Positions 25,749-34,958 of a stretch of DNA of 64,000 bases are shown piece by piece; the first letter of the stretch is position 1; each line of letters begins with the position of its first letter. The notes beneath the pieces were generated by a model that was not told the origin of the DNA, did no database searches, and saw only the letters and a list, made by a program, of their open reading frames with translations. The stretch is from Streptomyces goshikiensis (GTDB taxonomy: Bacteria; Actinomycetota; Actinomycetes; Streptomycetales; Streptomycetaceae): positions 1 to 64,000 of the forward strand of contig NZ_BMVE01000018.1 of NCBI RefSeq assembly GCF_014650555.1. Reading direction: 5' to 3'. The position numbers and the translations under genes were made by a program.

Positions 25749-26726
25749 GTGCGAGCAGTGGTCACAGGCGGCGCCGGTTTCGTGGGATCGCACCTGTGCG
25801 AGCGGCTCCTGGCCGAGGGGCAGGAGGTCGTCTGCGTGGACAACCTCTCCACCGGGCGGGCCGAGAACATCACCCACCTGCTGGACCACCCTGGATTCCG
25901 TTTCCTGCTCCTGGACGTCACCGAGGGCCTCGACGTGCCCGGCCGGGTCGACGCGGTCTACCACCTGGCGTCGCCCGCCTCTCCCGCCGACTACCTCCGG
26001 CTCCCGCTCGAAACCCTGCTCGTCGGCTCGTACGGCACCCGCAACGCGCTCGAACTCGCCCGGCGCCACGACGCGGGCTTCCTGCTGACCTCGACCTCCG
26101 AGGTGTACGGCAGCCCGGAAGTGCACCCCCAGCCCGAGAGCTACTGGGGCAACGTCAACCCGATCGGGCCGCGGTCCGTGTACGACGAGGCCAAGCGCTT
26201 CGGCGAGGCCATCACCATGGCCTACCGCCGCAGCCACGGGGTGCGCACGACCATCGTGCGCCTCTTCAACACGTACGGTCCGCGGCTGCGGAGCGACGAC
26301 GGCCGGGCGGTGCCCGCGTTCATCACCCAGGCCCTCGCGGGCCGGGCCCTGACGGTCACGGGCGACGGAAGCCAGACCCGTTCGCTGTGCTACGTCGACG
26401 ACACGGTCGACGGCATCGTGCGGGCGCTGGCCTCGGGCCACTCCGGGCCGCTGAACCTCGGCAACCCCGTCGAGGTGACGATGCGCGAGCTCGCCCTGAC
26501 CGTGCGCGGCCTGTGCGGGTCGAGCAGCGAACTCACCCTGATCCCGCGGCCGCAGGACGACCCGCAGCTGCGCCGGCCGGACATCACGGCCGCCGTGCGG
26601 GAGCTGGGCTGGGAGCCGCGCACCGCCTTGGACGAGGGCCTGCGGCGCACGATCGCCCACTTCCGGGAGGGCGCCTGCACCGGCCTGCCCGTACACCACG
26701 AGGAGGCCGCGCCGGCCCTGGCCTGA
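25749..26726 (+). CDS. Nucleotide-sugar epimerase/decarboxylase (SDR family)
   Basis: A 325-residue extended SDR protein. It opens VRAVVTGGAGFVGSHLCERLL (NAD-binding GxxGxxG), has LTSTSEVYGSPEVHPQPE and the catalytic YDEAK (Y-x-x-x-K), and RLFNTYGPRLR downstream. The pattern, especially YWGNVNPIGPRSVYDEAKR, closely resembles UDP-glucuronate decarboxylase (UDP-xylose synthase); a dTDP-glucose dehydratase or epimerase is the alternative. The GTG at 25749 is preceded by GAGGGGGAA. It probably supplies the sugar donor for a cluster glycosyltransferase such as that at 16265. Confidence 0.87.
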   Translation: MRAVVTGGAGFVGSHLCERLLAEGQEVVCVDNLSTGRAENITHLLDHPGFRFLLLDVTEGLDVPGRVDAVYHLASPASPADYLRLPLETLLVGSYGTRNALELARRHDAGFLLTSTSEVYGSPEVHPQPESYWGNVNPIGPRSVYDEAKRFGEAITMAYRRSHGVRTTIVRLFNTYGPRLRSDDGRAVPAFITQALAGRALTVTGDGSQTRSLCYVDDTVDGIVRALASGHSGPLNLGNPVEVTMRELALTVRGLCGSSSELTLIPRPQDDPQLRRPDITAAVRELGWEPRTALDEGLRRTIAHFREGACTGLPVHHEEAAPALA

Positions 26727-26872
26727 CCGTCCGCGGGCCGCGCCCGACCGCGCACCGCCCGCACCGCCTCACAGCTCAACCCGGCTCAGCTCACGCAGAG
26801 ACCGACGGACCGGCGCCGCCGACCCGGCGCCGGCCCAGGACCCGACGCACCTGAAAGGGGGCACGAACAACG

Positions 26873-27796
26873 ATGAACCTGCCCGACCACCTCACGCTGA
26901 AGAACCCCGCCGACGTCCCGCTGGACAGCCTGATCCGGTTCGTCCGCACCTACGAGGAGAACATCACCGGCGCGTCCACCTACAGCCGCGAGGACATCCT
27001 GCAGGAGACCGGGATACCCGGCTACCGGGACAACAGCTGGTGCCTGACGGACGCCGCAGACGAGGTGGTGGCCTGGGCCGCGCTGACGGTGCGGGGCGGT
27101 GACACGGTCGACGCCGCGCTCACGGCGCTGCCCGGCGAGCACGGCGAGGCCGCCGCCCGCTGCCTCCTGCACCGCCTGCTGAACCGGGCCGGTGAACTCG
27201 GGGAGGAGCAGGACACCCACTACGGCGTCAGTGTCCGCGGCGTGCTCAGCGGGGACACCGTGGTCCCGCGGGTCCTGGAGCGGGGCGGTTTCGTGCGCGG
27301 GGTGACGCTCGGCCAGTACTCCGTCGATCTGACGGAGCCGCCGCTGCCTCCCGCGCTGCCCGAGAACGGGCTGGTCCGGCCGGTCTCGTCGGACGCGGAC
27401 GTGGAGGCCGTCCACGGCCTGCACCTGCGCAACCTCTCGAAGGGCCCCAAGACCCACAGCCCGGAGCTCTTCCGTACGCTGCTGAACCGCCTGCGCGCGG
27501 CCGGCGGCGTCGCCCTGGTGCTGGAAGTGGCCGGCCGGCCGGCCGGATACGTCCTCGCCCAGGCGGGCGACGGAGAGGGACGCGTCGTCGAGCTCGCGGT
27601 CGCTCCGGCGTCCCGGGGCCTGGGCATCGGGCTCGCCCTGACCACCGCGGCCCTCGCGGACCTGCGCGCCCTCGGCGCCGCCCGGGCCTGGATCACCATG
27701 GACACGGCGGAACTCCGCGACCAAGAGGGCCTGCACCGCGTCCTCGCCATCCAGGGCGAACGCGCGCTCACGCACTACGTCAAGCAGACCGCATGA
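26873..27796 (+). CDS. Tandem GNAT N-acetyltransferase (MshD-like architecture)
   Basis: A 307-residue protein with two GNAT-like halves. The second half is clearest: VVELAVAPASRGLGIGLALTTAALADLRALGAA carries the acetyl-CoA motif A (R-G-x-G-I-G). The first half (residues 20-140) lacks a good motif A. Mycothiol synthase MshD has this layout and length, but surrounding genes are biosynthetic. GAAAGGGGGC precedes the ATG. It may acylate an amine of the product or of an intermediate for self-protection. Confidence 0.75.
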   Translation: MNLPDHLTLKNPADVPLDSLIRFVRTYEENITGASTYSREDILQETGIPGYRDNSWCLTDAADEVVAWAALTVRGGDTVDAALTALPGEHGEAAARCLLHRLLNRAGELGEEQDTHYGVSVRGVLSGDTVVPRVLERGGFVRGVTLGQYSVDLTEPPLPPALPENGLVRPVSSDADVEAVHGLHLRNLSKGPKTHSPELFRTLLNRLRAAGGVALVLEVAGRPAGYVLAQAGDGEGRVVELAVAPASRGLGIGLALTTAALADLRALGAARAWITMDTAELRDQEGLHRVLAIQGERALTHYVKQTA

Positions 27797-27952
27797 CACG
27801 AGCGGACCGCTGACAGGGGCGGGACTCCCGACCGAGTCCTGTCCCCCACGTCCCCAGGAACGATAGCGATCCCCCTCTTTTTCCGGCAGCCAACGCCGGC
27901 CCCTCACTGCTTCTTCGTGAAGTCCCCCGCGTACGAGAGGAAGACGCCTGCC

Positions 27953-29206
27953 ATGACGCACACCGGCGAGCCGAGGAAACGGCTGCTGATGGTGATGCCC
28001 TACAGCCAGTTCGTCCGCAAGGCCGCCGAGGCGGGCTTCGAGGTCTGGGCGATCTGGGACCCCTCCCTGCGCGAGCGGGCCTACCTCGACGAGGTCGCCG
28101 AGCACGCGCGCGAACTGCTGCTGACCGACTTCTCCGACGAGGCGGGCCTGCGCGCCCTGATCCGGGAGACCGCGCGCGCCCACGCCATCGACGTCGTCCT
28201 GCACCTGGGCGCCGAGGACAGCATGGCTCCGGCCGTCGCCGAGGCCGAGGCGCTGGGCCTGTCCCCCAACCCGGCGGCGGCCGTGGGGCTGCTCAACGAC
28301 AAGGCCGCCATGCGGGAGCTGCTCGCCCGGCACGGGCTGTCCGCCGTCCGGTCCGAGCCGGCCGCGGACACCGCGGCCGTCGCGGCGGCCGCCGGGCGGC
28401 TGCCGCTGCCGGTCGTGGCCAAGCCGGCCCGGTCCTCGGGCAGCCGGGGGGTCGGCCTGATCCGCGACGGCGCGGACCTCCAGGAGTGGACGCGGCGCGT
28501 CGAGGAGGGCGGGGTGAGTGGCCCGTTCCTCGTCGAGGAGTACCTGGACGGGGCCGAGTACAGCGTCGAGACCCTCACGGCCGGCGGGGTGCACCACGTC
28601 ATCGGCGTCACCGCCAAGCAGACCACCGGCGCACCCGGCTTCGTCGAGACGGCGCACGTCCATCCCGCCCCGCTGGACCCCGCCGACGAGCGCGCGATCC
28701 AGGCGGTGGTCACGGGCCTGCTCGACCTCGCCGGTCACGCCTTCGGGCCCGCGCACACCGAGGTGATCCTCACCGCCCGCGGCCCGCGGATCGTGGAGTC
28801 GCAGACGCGGCTGGGCGGCGACCGCATCCCGCTGCTGATCGAGACGGCCTCCGGCTACGACATCGAGGCCGCGATCTTCCGCACCCTGGCGGGCGAGCCC
28901 GTCGCCCCGCCCGTCCCCCGGCGGACGGCGTCCGTCGGGTTCTTCCTGCTGCCGCCGGGGCGCCTGGAGGCCACCGGGGACCTCGACGCCATCCGGGCCC
29001 TGCCCTACGTCCGCGCGCTGCACTTCCCCTTCGAACCCGGGGCCGAACTGCCGCGCACCATCGACTCGTTCACCCGTCACGGCTACGTCGTCGTCGATGC
29101 CGGCTCGCCCGCCCAGGCCGCCGACCGGATCGCCGCCGTACGGGAACTCCTGCGCCCCGTCGTCCGCGAAGCGGCCGCCGCCTCCCCGAAGGGAACCCTC
29201 CGTTGA
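27953..29206 (+). CDS. ATP-grasp ligase 1 (BacD/amino-acid ligase type)
   Basis: A 417-residue ATP-grasp enzyme. LPVVAKPARSSGSRGVGLI is the nucleotide-binding K-P-x-x-G-S-x-G loop, and FLVEEYLDGAEYSVETL and IVESQTRLGGDRIP carry the metal- and substrate-binding residues. The ATG at 27953 has AGAGGAAG nine bases upstream; a GTG at 27917 in frame is less well placed. Such ligases join carboxylates to amines through acyl phosphates, often making dipeptides from unusual amino acids. The stop overlaps the next ligase start (TTGA). Confidence 0.87.
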   Translation: MTHTGEPRKRLLMVMPYSQFVRKAAEAGFEVWAIWDPSLRERAYLDEVAEHARELLLTDFSDEAGLRALIRETARAHAIDVVLHLGAEDSMAPAVAEAEALGLSPNPAAAVGLLNDKAAMRELLARHGLSAVRSEPAADTAAVAAAAGRLPLPVVAKPARSSGSRGVGLIRDGADLQEWTRRVEEGGVSGPFLVEEYLDGAEYSVETLTAGGVHHVIGVTAKQTTGAPGFVETAHVHPAPLDPADERAIQAVVTGLLDLAGHAFGPAHTEVILTARGPRIVESQTRLGGDRIPLLIETASGYDIEAAIFRTLAGEPVAPPVPRRTASVGFFLLPPGRLEATGDLDAIRALPYVRALHFPFEPGAELPRTIDSFTRHGYVVVDAGSPAQAADRIAAVRELLRPVVREAAAASPKGTLR

Positions 29207-30474
29207 GCCCTGCCCCCACCGTCCTGCTGATCGGCGGAGTCGACGCCCACCTGGAGCGCTTCGCCGCGCTCGGTGCGAAGGTCGTCCTGATCCAGCATCC
29301 TGACAAGGTCACCGCGTTCCAGGCCGGCACCGCCGACGTCCTGCTCGTCGTCGACTACACCGACTGGGACACCGTGCTGCCGTTCGCCGAGGCGGCCCGC
29401 TCCGTGTACGGGGTCGACGCGGTCGTGTCGCTGACCGAGCCCGGCCTGAACCCGGCCAGCCGGCTCAGCGACCTGTTCGGCCTCTCCGACGGCCGCCGCT
29501 ACGAGGTCAGCCGCCGGATGCGCGACAAGTGGCTGATGCGCCGCCACCTCGCCGAGCAGGGGCTGCCGGTCCCGCACGCCGCGCTGGTCGAGGGCCGCGC
29601 CTCGCTGGACGCCTTCGGGGAGCGGGCCGGGTACCCCTTCATCCTCAAGCCCCTCTCCACGACCGCCGGCTTCGGCCTGCTCCGCGCCGAGGACCCCGGC
29701 GACCTCGACCGGGTGTGGGCGCGGATCCAGGAGCTCGACGGCGGGCGCACCGACCGCGGCTCCACCATGTTCACCGTCGACGGATTCCTGATGGAGTCCT
29801 ACATCGACGGTCCCGAGTTCAGCGTCGAGGCACTCAGCTTCGCCGGCCGCCACGTGGTGGTCGCCGTCACCGAGAAGCTCGTGGACGAGGCGCACTTCGC
29901 GGAGCTCGGCCACGCCGTGCCGGCCCGCCTCGACGAGGGCGACCGCGAGCGGCTGACCGGTGCGGTCGAGGCGTTCCTGACCGCCATGGGCGTCACCGAC
30001 GGCCCCAGCCACACGGAGATCCGCCTCAGCGGGCGCGGTCCCGTGGTCATCGAGTCCCACAACCGGCTCGGCGGCGACCACATCGTCGAACTCGTCGAGG
30101 CCGCCTACGGAATCGACATGATCGCCTACGGGGCGGCCTGGCCACTGGGTCTGACCGAGCCCCTCGACGCCTCCCCCGCGCCCCTGGCCGGCGCCGCGAC
30201 CCGTTTCGTCCTGCGCGAGCCCGGCACCGTCACCGCCGTGTCCGGCGTGGCGGAGGTCGCGGCGCGGCCCGACGTGATCGCCGCCCAGGTGTCCGTGCGG
30301 CCCGGTGACACCGTCCGGCCGCTGCGCGACAACTGGGACCGGCTCGGCTGTGTCGTCGTACGCGCCGCGGACACCGACGGAGCCGTCGAGCTGTGCGAAC
30401 ACCTGACGCAGAGCGCCATCCGCATCGACGTCGAGCCGGCGGAGCCGTCCGCGGCGCGGCCCGTGGCCGCCTGA
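29203..30474 (+). CDS. ATP-grasp ligase 2
   Basis: A 423-residue ATP-grasp enzyme, homologous in layout to the preceding ligase. It has YPFILKPLSTTAGFGLLRA, FLMESYIDGPEFSVEALS and VIESHNRLGGDHIVELV. The TTG start overlaps the preceding stop and has GAAGGGA nine bases upstream. The C-terminal domain is divergent from ligase 1, so they are tandem but probably act on different substrates. Likely forms a second amide bond in the same pathway. Confidence 0.86.
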   Translation: MSPAPTVLLIGGVDAHLERFAALGAKVVLIQHPDKVTAFQAGTADVLLVVDYTDWDTVLPFAEAARSVYGVDAVVSLTEPGLNPASRLSDLFGLSDGRRYEVSRRMRDKWLMRRHLAEQGLPVPHAALVEGRASLDAFGERAGYPFILKPLSTTAGFGLLRAEDPGDLDRVWARIQELDGGRTDRGSTMFTVDGFLMESYIDGPEFSVEALSFAGRHVVVAVTEKLVDEAHFAELGHAVPARLDEGDRERLTGAVEAFLTAMGVTDGPSHTEIRLSGRGPVVIESHNRLGGDHIVELVEAAYGIDMIAYGAAWPLGLTEPLDASPAPLAGAATRFVLREPGTVTAVSGVAEVAARPDVIAAQVSVRPGDTVRPLRDNWDRLGCVVVRAADTDGAVELCEHLTQSAIRIDVEPAEPSAARPVAA

Positions 30475-30512
30475 GCCACGGCGGCCCGCCGCCCGAACCG
30501 AGGAGTTGACCG

Positions 30513-31148
30513 TTGTCCGCACCGACCGCACCCATCTCACTTCTGCTCGTGCTGCGCGAGGACCTCGACGTCGTCCTCGCGCGGGACCCCTCCGTGGCCA
30601 GCCGCTGGGAGGCGCTGGGGCACTCCGGCCTGTCCGCCCTGTGGGCCCACCGGGTCGCGCACCGTCTCCACCGGGGCGGGATGCGGACCGCGGCCCGGAC
30701 GATGGCGCGCGTCGCGCGCCGCCGTACGGGCGTCGAGATCCATCCCGGCGCGGTGCTGGGGCGCCGCGTGTTCATCGACCACGGCGCGGCCGTGGTCGTC
30801 GGCCAGACCGCCACCGTCGGCGACGACGTGACGATCTACCAGCAGGTCACGCTCGGGGCGGTGGGCTGGTGGGCCGACAACGCCCGTCCGCCGGGCGAGC
30901 GGCGCCACCCCGCGATCGGCAACGGCGTGGTCCTGGGGGCCAACGCCACCGTGCTCGGGCCCGTCACGGTCGGCGACCGGGCGCTGATCGGCGCCATGGC
31001 GACCGTCACCGAGGACATCGGGCCGGGCGCGCGGGTCTACGCTCCGCGATCCGTGGTCCTGCCCGCGCCCGGGGAGGCGCCGGCCGTCCCGGACGACGCC
31101 ACCGCTCTCGATCCGGTACGTCTGCTCGCCTCGGCCGGCTCGTGGTGA
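30513..31148 (+). CDS. Serine O-acetyltransferase
   Basis: A 211-residue left-handed beta-helix acyltransferase of the CysE type. GVEIHPGAVLGRRVFIDHGAAVVVGQTATVGDDVTIYQ has the hexapeptide repeats with the catalytic His in IDHG, and HPAIGNGVVLGANATVLGPVTVGD continues them. The TTG start follows GAGGAG. It makes O-acetylserine, the substrate for the PLP synthase encoded 88 bp downstream. A dedicated serine acetyltransferase in a cluster usually points to cysteine or a beta-substituted alanine as building block. Confidence 0.9.
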   Translation: MSAPTAPISLLLVLREDLDVVLARDPSVASRWEALGHSGLSALWAHRVAHRLHRGGMRTAARTMARVARRRTGVEIHPGAVLGRRVFIDHGAAVVVGQTATVGDDVTIYQQVTLGAVGWWADNARPPGERRHPAIGNGVVLGANATVLGPVTVGDRALIGAMATVTEDIGPGARVYAPRSVVLPAPGEAPAVPDDATALDPVRLLASAGSW

Positions 31149-31236
31149 GCCGGCCGGTGCGGCCCCCCGCGCCCGCACTCGTACCCGTACCCCTCTCCGT
31201 ATCCGTTCCCCGTACCGTCATCCCCGGAGGCCTTCT

Positions 31237-32193
31237 GTGACCACCGCCATCGCCCCGCCGGCGCGCAGGATCGCCGCCGGCCTGGAAGAACTCATCGGCA
31301 ACACCCCTCTGGTCCGCATCTCCGTGGCGGACGCCGCGCCCGGTACCGAGGTGCTGGGCAAGCTGGAGTCCGCGAACCCGTTCGCCAGCAGCAAGGACCG
31401 GGCCGCCCTGGCCATGCTGCGGGGCGCCGAGCGGCGCGGCGACATCCGCCCCGGATCGACCGTGGTGGAGTCCACCTCGGGCAACACCGGCATCGCCCTG
31501 GCCGCGCTGTGCGCCGTACGGGGCTACCGCTGCGTCGTCGTGCTGCCCGACAGCGCGACGCCCGAGCGGATGGGGCTGCTGGCGGCCCTGGGCGCGGAGG
31601 TCGTCCAGACCCCGAGCGCCGAGCGGTTCGCCGGCGCCATCGCCAAGGCCGAGGAGATCCAGGCGGCCACGCCCGGGTCCTGGTACGTCCGCCAGCACGA
31701 GAACGACGACAACGTGCGCGCCCACTACGAGGCCACGGGCCCGGAGATCTGGCGCGACACCGCGGGCCGTGTCGACGTGCTCGTCGCGGGCGTGGGCACC
31801 GGGGGCACTCTGACGGGGGCCGGGCGCTACCTGCGCGAACGCAACCCGGACCTGGAGATCGTCGCCGTGGAGCCGGAGAACTCCCCCGTGCTCTCGCGCG
31901 GTTACGCGGGGACCCACCGCATCCCGGGCCTCAACGGCGGCTTCGTCTCCCCCACCACCGACGTCGCCCTCATCGACCGCGTCCTCACCTGCCCGGACGA
32001 GGCCGCGCTGGCCACGGCCCGCGCCCTCACCCGGGAGCAGGGCATCTTCGCGGGCGTCTCCTCCGGCGCCGCCGTCCACGGCGCCGCCGCCCTGGCCCGG
32101 CTGCCCGAGTACGCCGGCAAGACCATCGTCACGATCCTGCCCGACACCGGCGAGCGGTACGTGAGCATCTTCAACGAAGGAGTCTCCTCATGA
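31237..32193 (+). CDS. Cysteine synthase (O-acetylserine sulfhydrylase type)
   Basis: A 318-residue fold-type II PLP enzyme. LEELIGNTPLVRI opens the domain, NPFASSKDRAALAML carries the PLP Lys, and the substrate loop is the orthodox TSGNTGIAL. GVGTGGTLTGAGRYLRE binds phosphate. It pairs with the serine acetyltransferase just upstream. The nucleophile could be sulfide (cysteine) or another group. GGAGG precedes the GTG by about six bases. Its stop overlaps the third ATP-grasp gene (ATGA). The copy at 3743 differs in the substrate loop. Confidence 0.88.
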   Translation: MTTAIAPPARRIAAGLEELIGNTPLVRISVADAAPGTEVLGKLESANPFASSKDRAALAMLRGAERRGDIRPGSTVVESTSGNTGIALAALCAVRGYRCVVVLPDSATPERMGLLAALGAEVVQTPSAERFAGAIAKAEEIQAATPGSWYVRQHENDDNVRAHYEATGPEIWRDTAGRVDVLVAGVGTGGTLTGAGRYLRERNPDLEIVAVEPENSPVLSRGYAGTHRIPGLNGGFVSPTTDVALIDRVLTCPDEAALATARALTREQGIFAGVSSGAAVHGAAALARLPEYAGKTIVTILPDTGERYVSIFNEGVSS

Positions 32194-33422
32194 CCACCCT
32201 GATCCTGCACCGCGGCTCGCTGCGCGCCAACCCGTACGAGCGGTGGCTCGCCGACCACGACGAGAAGATCGTCCTGCTGGGCTCCGCGGAGCAGCTGGCC
32301 CTGTTCGGCGAGGAACTGCCCACCGGCGCCCCGTACCTGCACGCCGAGGTGCTGCCCGGCTACGACACGGGCGAGCGGGTGCTGGAGCGGGCCGCGGAAC
32401 TCGTCGAGGAGTTCGCCGTCACGGACGTCGTCGCCTGCCAGGAGTACGACATCCTGCGGGCGGCGCTGCTGCGGGAACGCTTCGGCCTGCCGGGGCAGCG
32501 GCCCGACTCCGCGGTCGTCTACCGCGACAAGTGGGAGATGAAGCGGGCGGCCGTGCGGGCGGGCATCCCGGTCGCCGACCACGTCCTGCTGCGGACCGGC
32601 GCCGACCTCGACGCGTTCGCGGAGCGGCACGGGCTGCCGGTCGTCGTGAAGCCGAGGCGCGGGGTGCTCTCCATCGGGGTGTCCATCCTGCGCACGGCCG
32701 CGGAACTGGCCGGCTGGCGGGCGGCGACAGAGCTGACCGGGGCCGACGGCGAGCCCGAGTGGCTGGCCGAGGCGTTCGTCGAGGGCTCCATGTGCCACGT
32801 CGACGGCACGGTGCTGGACGGGCGCATCGCGACGCTGTGGCCGTCGCGGTACCTGTACGCGCTGGCCGACTTCCGGGACCGGGGCGGCCGGGTGGACATC
32901 GCGCTCGACACCGCGGACCCGCTGGCGCGGCGTCTGGCCGCGTTCGGCGAGAAGGTGCTTGCCGCGTTCGGCGGGCCGGAGCACTTCGCGTTCCACATCG
33001 AGGTGTTCGTCACCGCCGACGGTGACCTGGTCCTGTGCGAGGCCGCCTCGCGGGCCGGCGGCGCCGGGGTGCGGGACGTCCAGCGGGCCCTGTTCGGCTT
33101 CGACCCGATGGAGTACCCGGTACGCCGCCAGCTCGGCCTGCCGGCGGAGCCCGGGCCGCGCCGGGACCCCGCGCTGATCGCGGGCCAGCTGCTGTTCACC
33201 AAGCGTCCGGGCGTCCTGCGCGCCCTGCCGGACCCGGCGCTGATGCCGGAGGGGGTCGTCAAGTACACGACGTACGCCGAGGTCGGCGAGACGGTCCCGG
33301 ACGCCTCCCACTCGGGCGACTTCCTGGCCGCCTTCGTCATCACGGGCGCGGACCGCGCCGACTGCGAGTCCCGCATCCGCGCCGTGGAGACCTGGTTCAC
33401 GTCGGGCCTCGACATCGGCTGA
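32190..33422 (+). CDS. ATP-grasp ligase 3
   Basis: A 410-residue ATP-grasp protein, less similar to ligases 1 and 2. YRDKWEMKRAAVRAGIPVADHVLL precedes the ATP-binding LPVVVKPRRGVLSIGVSIL, and FHIEVFVTADGDLVLCEAASRAGG holds the metal-binding Glu residues (E-V then E-A-A-S-R-A-G-G). The start overlaps the cysteine synthase stop, so its amino-acid substrate may be the product of that enzyme (inference). Last gene of the rightward block. Confidence 0.84.
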   Translation: MTTLILHRGSLRANPYERWLADHDEKIVLLGSAEQLALFGEELPTGAPYLHAEVLPGYDTGERVLERAAELVEEFAVTDVVACQEYDILRAALLRERFGLPGQRPDSAVVYRDKWEMKRAAVRAGIPVADHVLLRTGADLDAFAERHGLPVVVKPRRGVLSIGVSILRTAAELAGWRAATELTGADGEPEWLAEAFVEGSMCHVDGTVLDGRIATLWPSRYLYALADFRDRGGRVDIALDTADPLARRLAAFGEKVLAAFGGPEHFAFHIEVFVTADGDLVLCEAASRAGGAGVRDVQRALFGFDPMEYPVRRQLGLPAEPGPRRDPALIAGQLLFTKRPGVLRALPDPALMPEGVVKYTTYAEVGETVPDASHSGDFLAAFVITGADRADCESRIRAVETWFTSGLDIG

Positions 33423-33464
33423 CCTGCCCGGACGGCCGCCGGCCGGGCCGCGCGGAGGTCCGTT

Positions 33465-34958
33465 CTACGGCTTTCCGGGGGCGCCGGCGCGGCGGCCCCG
33501 GGTCGCGGCGACCAGGTGGGCGCAGGCCAGGACGGCGAGCGCCGCGAGGGCGACCTCCACGCCCATTGCCGCCGAGTAGTGCAGCGGCGCGCCGGCCGAC
33601 CGCGGGTAGAGGAAGATCCCGACCACCGCGATGCCCAGCGCTGCCGCGAGTTGCTGCGTCGTGGACAGCACGCCGGAGCCCGCGCCCGCGTCCTGGGGCG
33701 GAACCCGGCTCATCACGGCGCCGGTCAGCAGCGGAACGATCATGCCGTTGCCCACTCCGTAGACGGCGAGCGCCACCAGCAGCAGCACCAGGGCGGCGCC
33801 GTCTCCCCCGAGCGTGACGGCCGCGAGTGCGCCGGCAAGGCCCAGGGCGATCAGGGCGGCCGACGCGACGAGCACTCCCTCTCCGAACCGCCCGCGCGAC
33901 GGCAGGGCGATGCGCGAACCGACGGCGATGGCCAGGGCGGCGGGGACGAAGACCAGCCCGGCTCGCGCCGAGCTCATGCCCGCCTCGTCCTGGAGGTAGA
34001 GGGCGAGCACGATGGCGAACGGGACGCTGGCCATGTAGAGCAGGAAGTTGAGAAGGACGCCGCGCACGAAGACGGGCACGGCGAACAGACCCAGGGGAAG
34101 CAGGGCCAGGCCGCCCCGGCGGCTCCGGGACCGCTGCTGCCTGACGAAGACGGCCGCGAGCAGGCATCCGGCGAGGCACACCGCCAGGCCGAGGGGGAGG
34201 AACGGCCACTCCCGCACCGCGGCCAGCGGCAGCAGGACGAAAGCCACCGCCAGGGCGCTGAGGACGGCGCCGGTGACATCGGCCCCCCGCCCCGCGTGCG
34301 CCGGCCGGTCGGCTTCCATCGTGGCGGGCAGCGCGAGGAACACGAGCGCGCACAGCGGTACGGCCACGAGGAAGACCGGGCGCCATCCGAGTCCCAGCAG
34401 GTCCCAGGCGGGCAGGGCTCCGCCGAGGATCTGGCCGCACACCATGCCGAGGCTCATCGACACGGCGAACCACGACAGCGCCTTCTGCCCCTCCGTCGGC
34501 GGGAACTGCACCCGGATCAGGGCCAGCACCTGGGGCTGCAGGATCGCCGCGGCGGCGCCCTGGGCAAGCCGGGCCACGATGAGCGACCCGGGGGACCACG
34601 CGAGCGCGCAGGCCAGTGAGGTCACCGCGAAGAGGGCGATCCCCGCCCGGTACGTGCGCCGTCGGCCGTACAGGTCCCCGAGCCGTCCGCCGGTGATCAG
34701 GCCGAGTCCGTAGACCAGCCCGTAGCCACCGACGACCGCCTGGAACTCGAAGGGGGAGAGCCGGAAGGACTGGTTGATCGACGGGGCGGCGAGATTGACG
34801 CAGAACTGGTCGAACAGCGAGAGGAACGGCCCGACCAGCAGCAGGGCCAGCGCCTGCCGGCGCCGCGGGTTGAGCGGTGTTCCCGTGCCCGGCGCGGCGT
34901 CGTCCCGCCGCGGACGCAGCCGCCCCCCGGTCCCCGCGCCTACGAGCTGATCCGCCAT
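33465..34958 (-). CDS. MFS transporter (EmrB/QacA, DHA2 type)
   Basis: A 497-residue protein with about 14 hydrophobic segments. It has LVGPFLSLFDQFCVNLAAPSINQSF in the first helix, GRLGDLYGRRRTYRAG in loop 2-3 (MFS motif A) and GQILGGALPAWD in helix 5 (motif C). The hydrophilic N-terminus of about 30 residues is Arg/Gly-rich. It is transcribed convergently to ligase 3 and divergently from the chorismatase gene. Presumably an efflux pump for the product; it carries no regulon element in its promoter region. Confidence 0.85.
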   Translation of the reverse strand: MADQLVGAGTGGRLRPRRDDAAPGTGTPLNPRRRQALALLLVGPFLSLFDQFCVNLAAPSINQSFRLSPFEFQAVVGGYGLVYGLGLITGGRLGDLYGRRRTYRAGIALFAVTSLACALAWSPGSLIVARLAQGAAAAILQPQVLALIRVQFPPTEGQKALSWFAVSMSLGMVCGQILGGALPAWDLLGLGWRPVFLVAVPLCALVFLALPATMEADRPAHAGRGADVTGAVLSALAVAFVLLPLAAVREWPFLPLGLAVCLAGCLLAAVFVRQQRSRSRRGGLALLPLGLFAVPVFVRGVLLNFLLYMASVPFAIVLALYLQDEAGMSSARAGLVFVPAALAIAVGSRIALPSRGRFGEGVLVASAALIALGLAGALAAVTLGGDGAALVLLLVALAVYGVGNGMIVPLLTGAVMSRVPPQDAGAGSGVLSTTQQLAAALGIAVVGIFLYPRSAGAPLHYSAAMGVEVALAALAVLACAHLVAATRGRRAGAPGKP

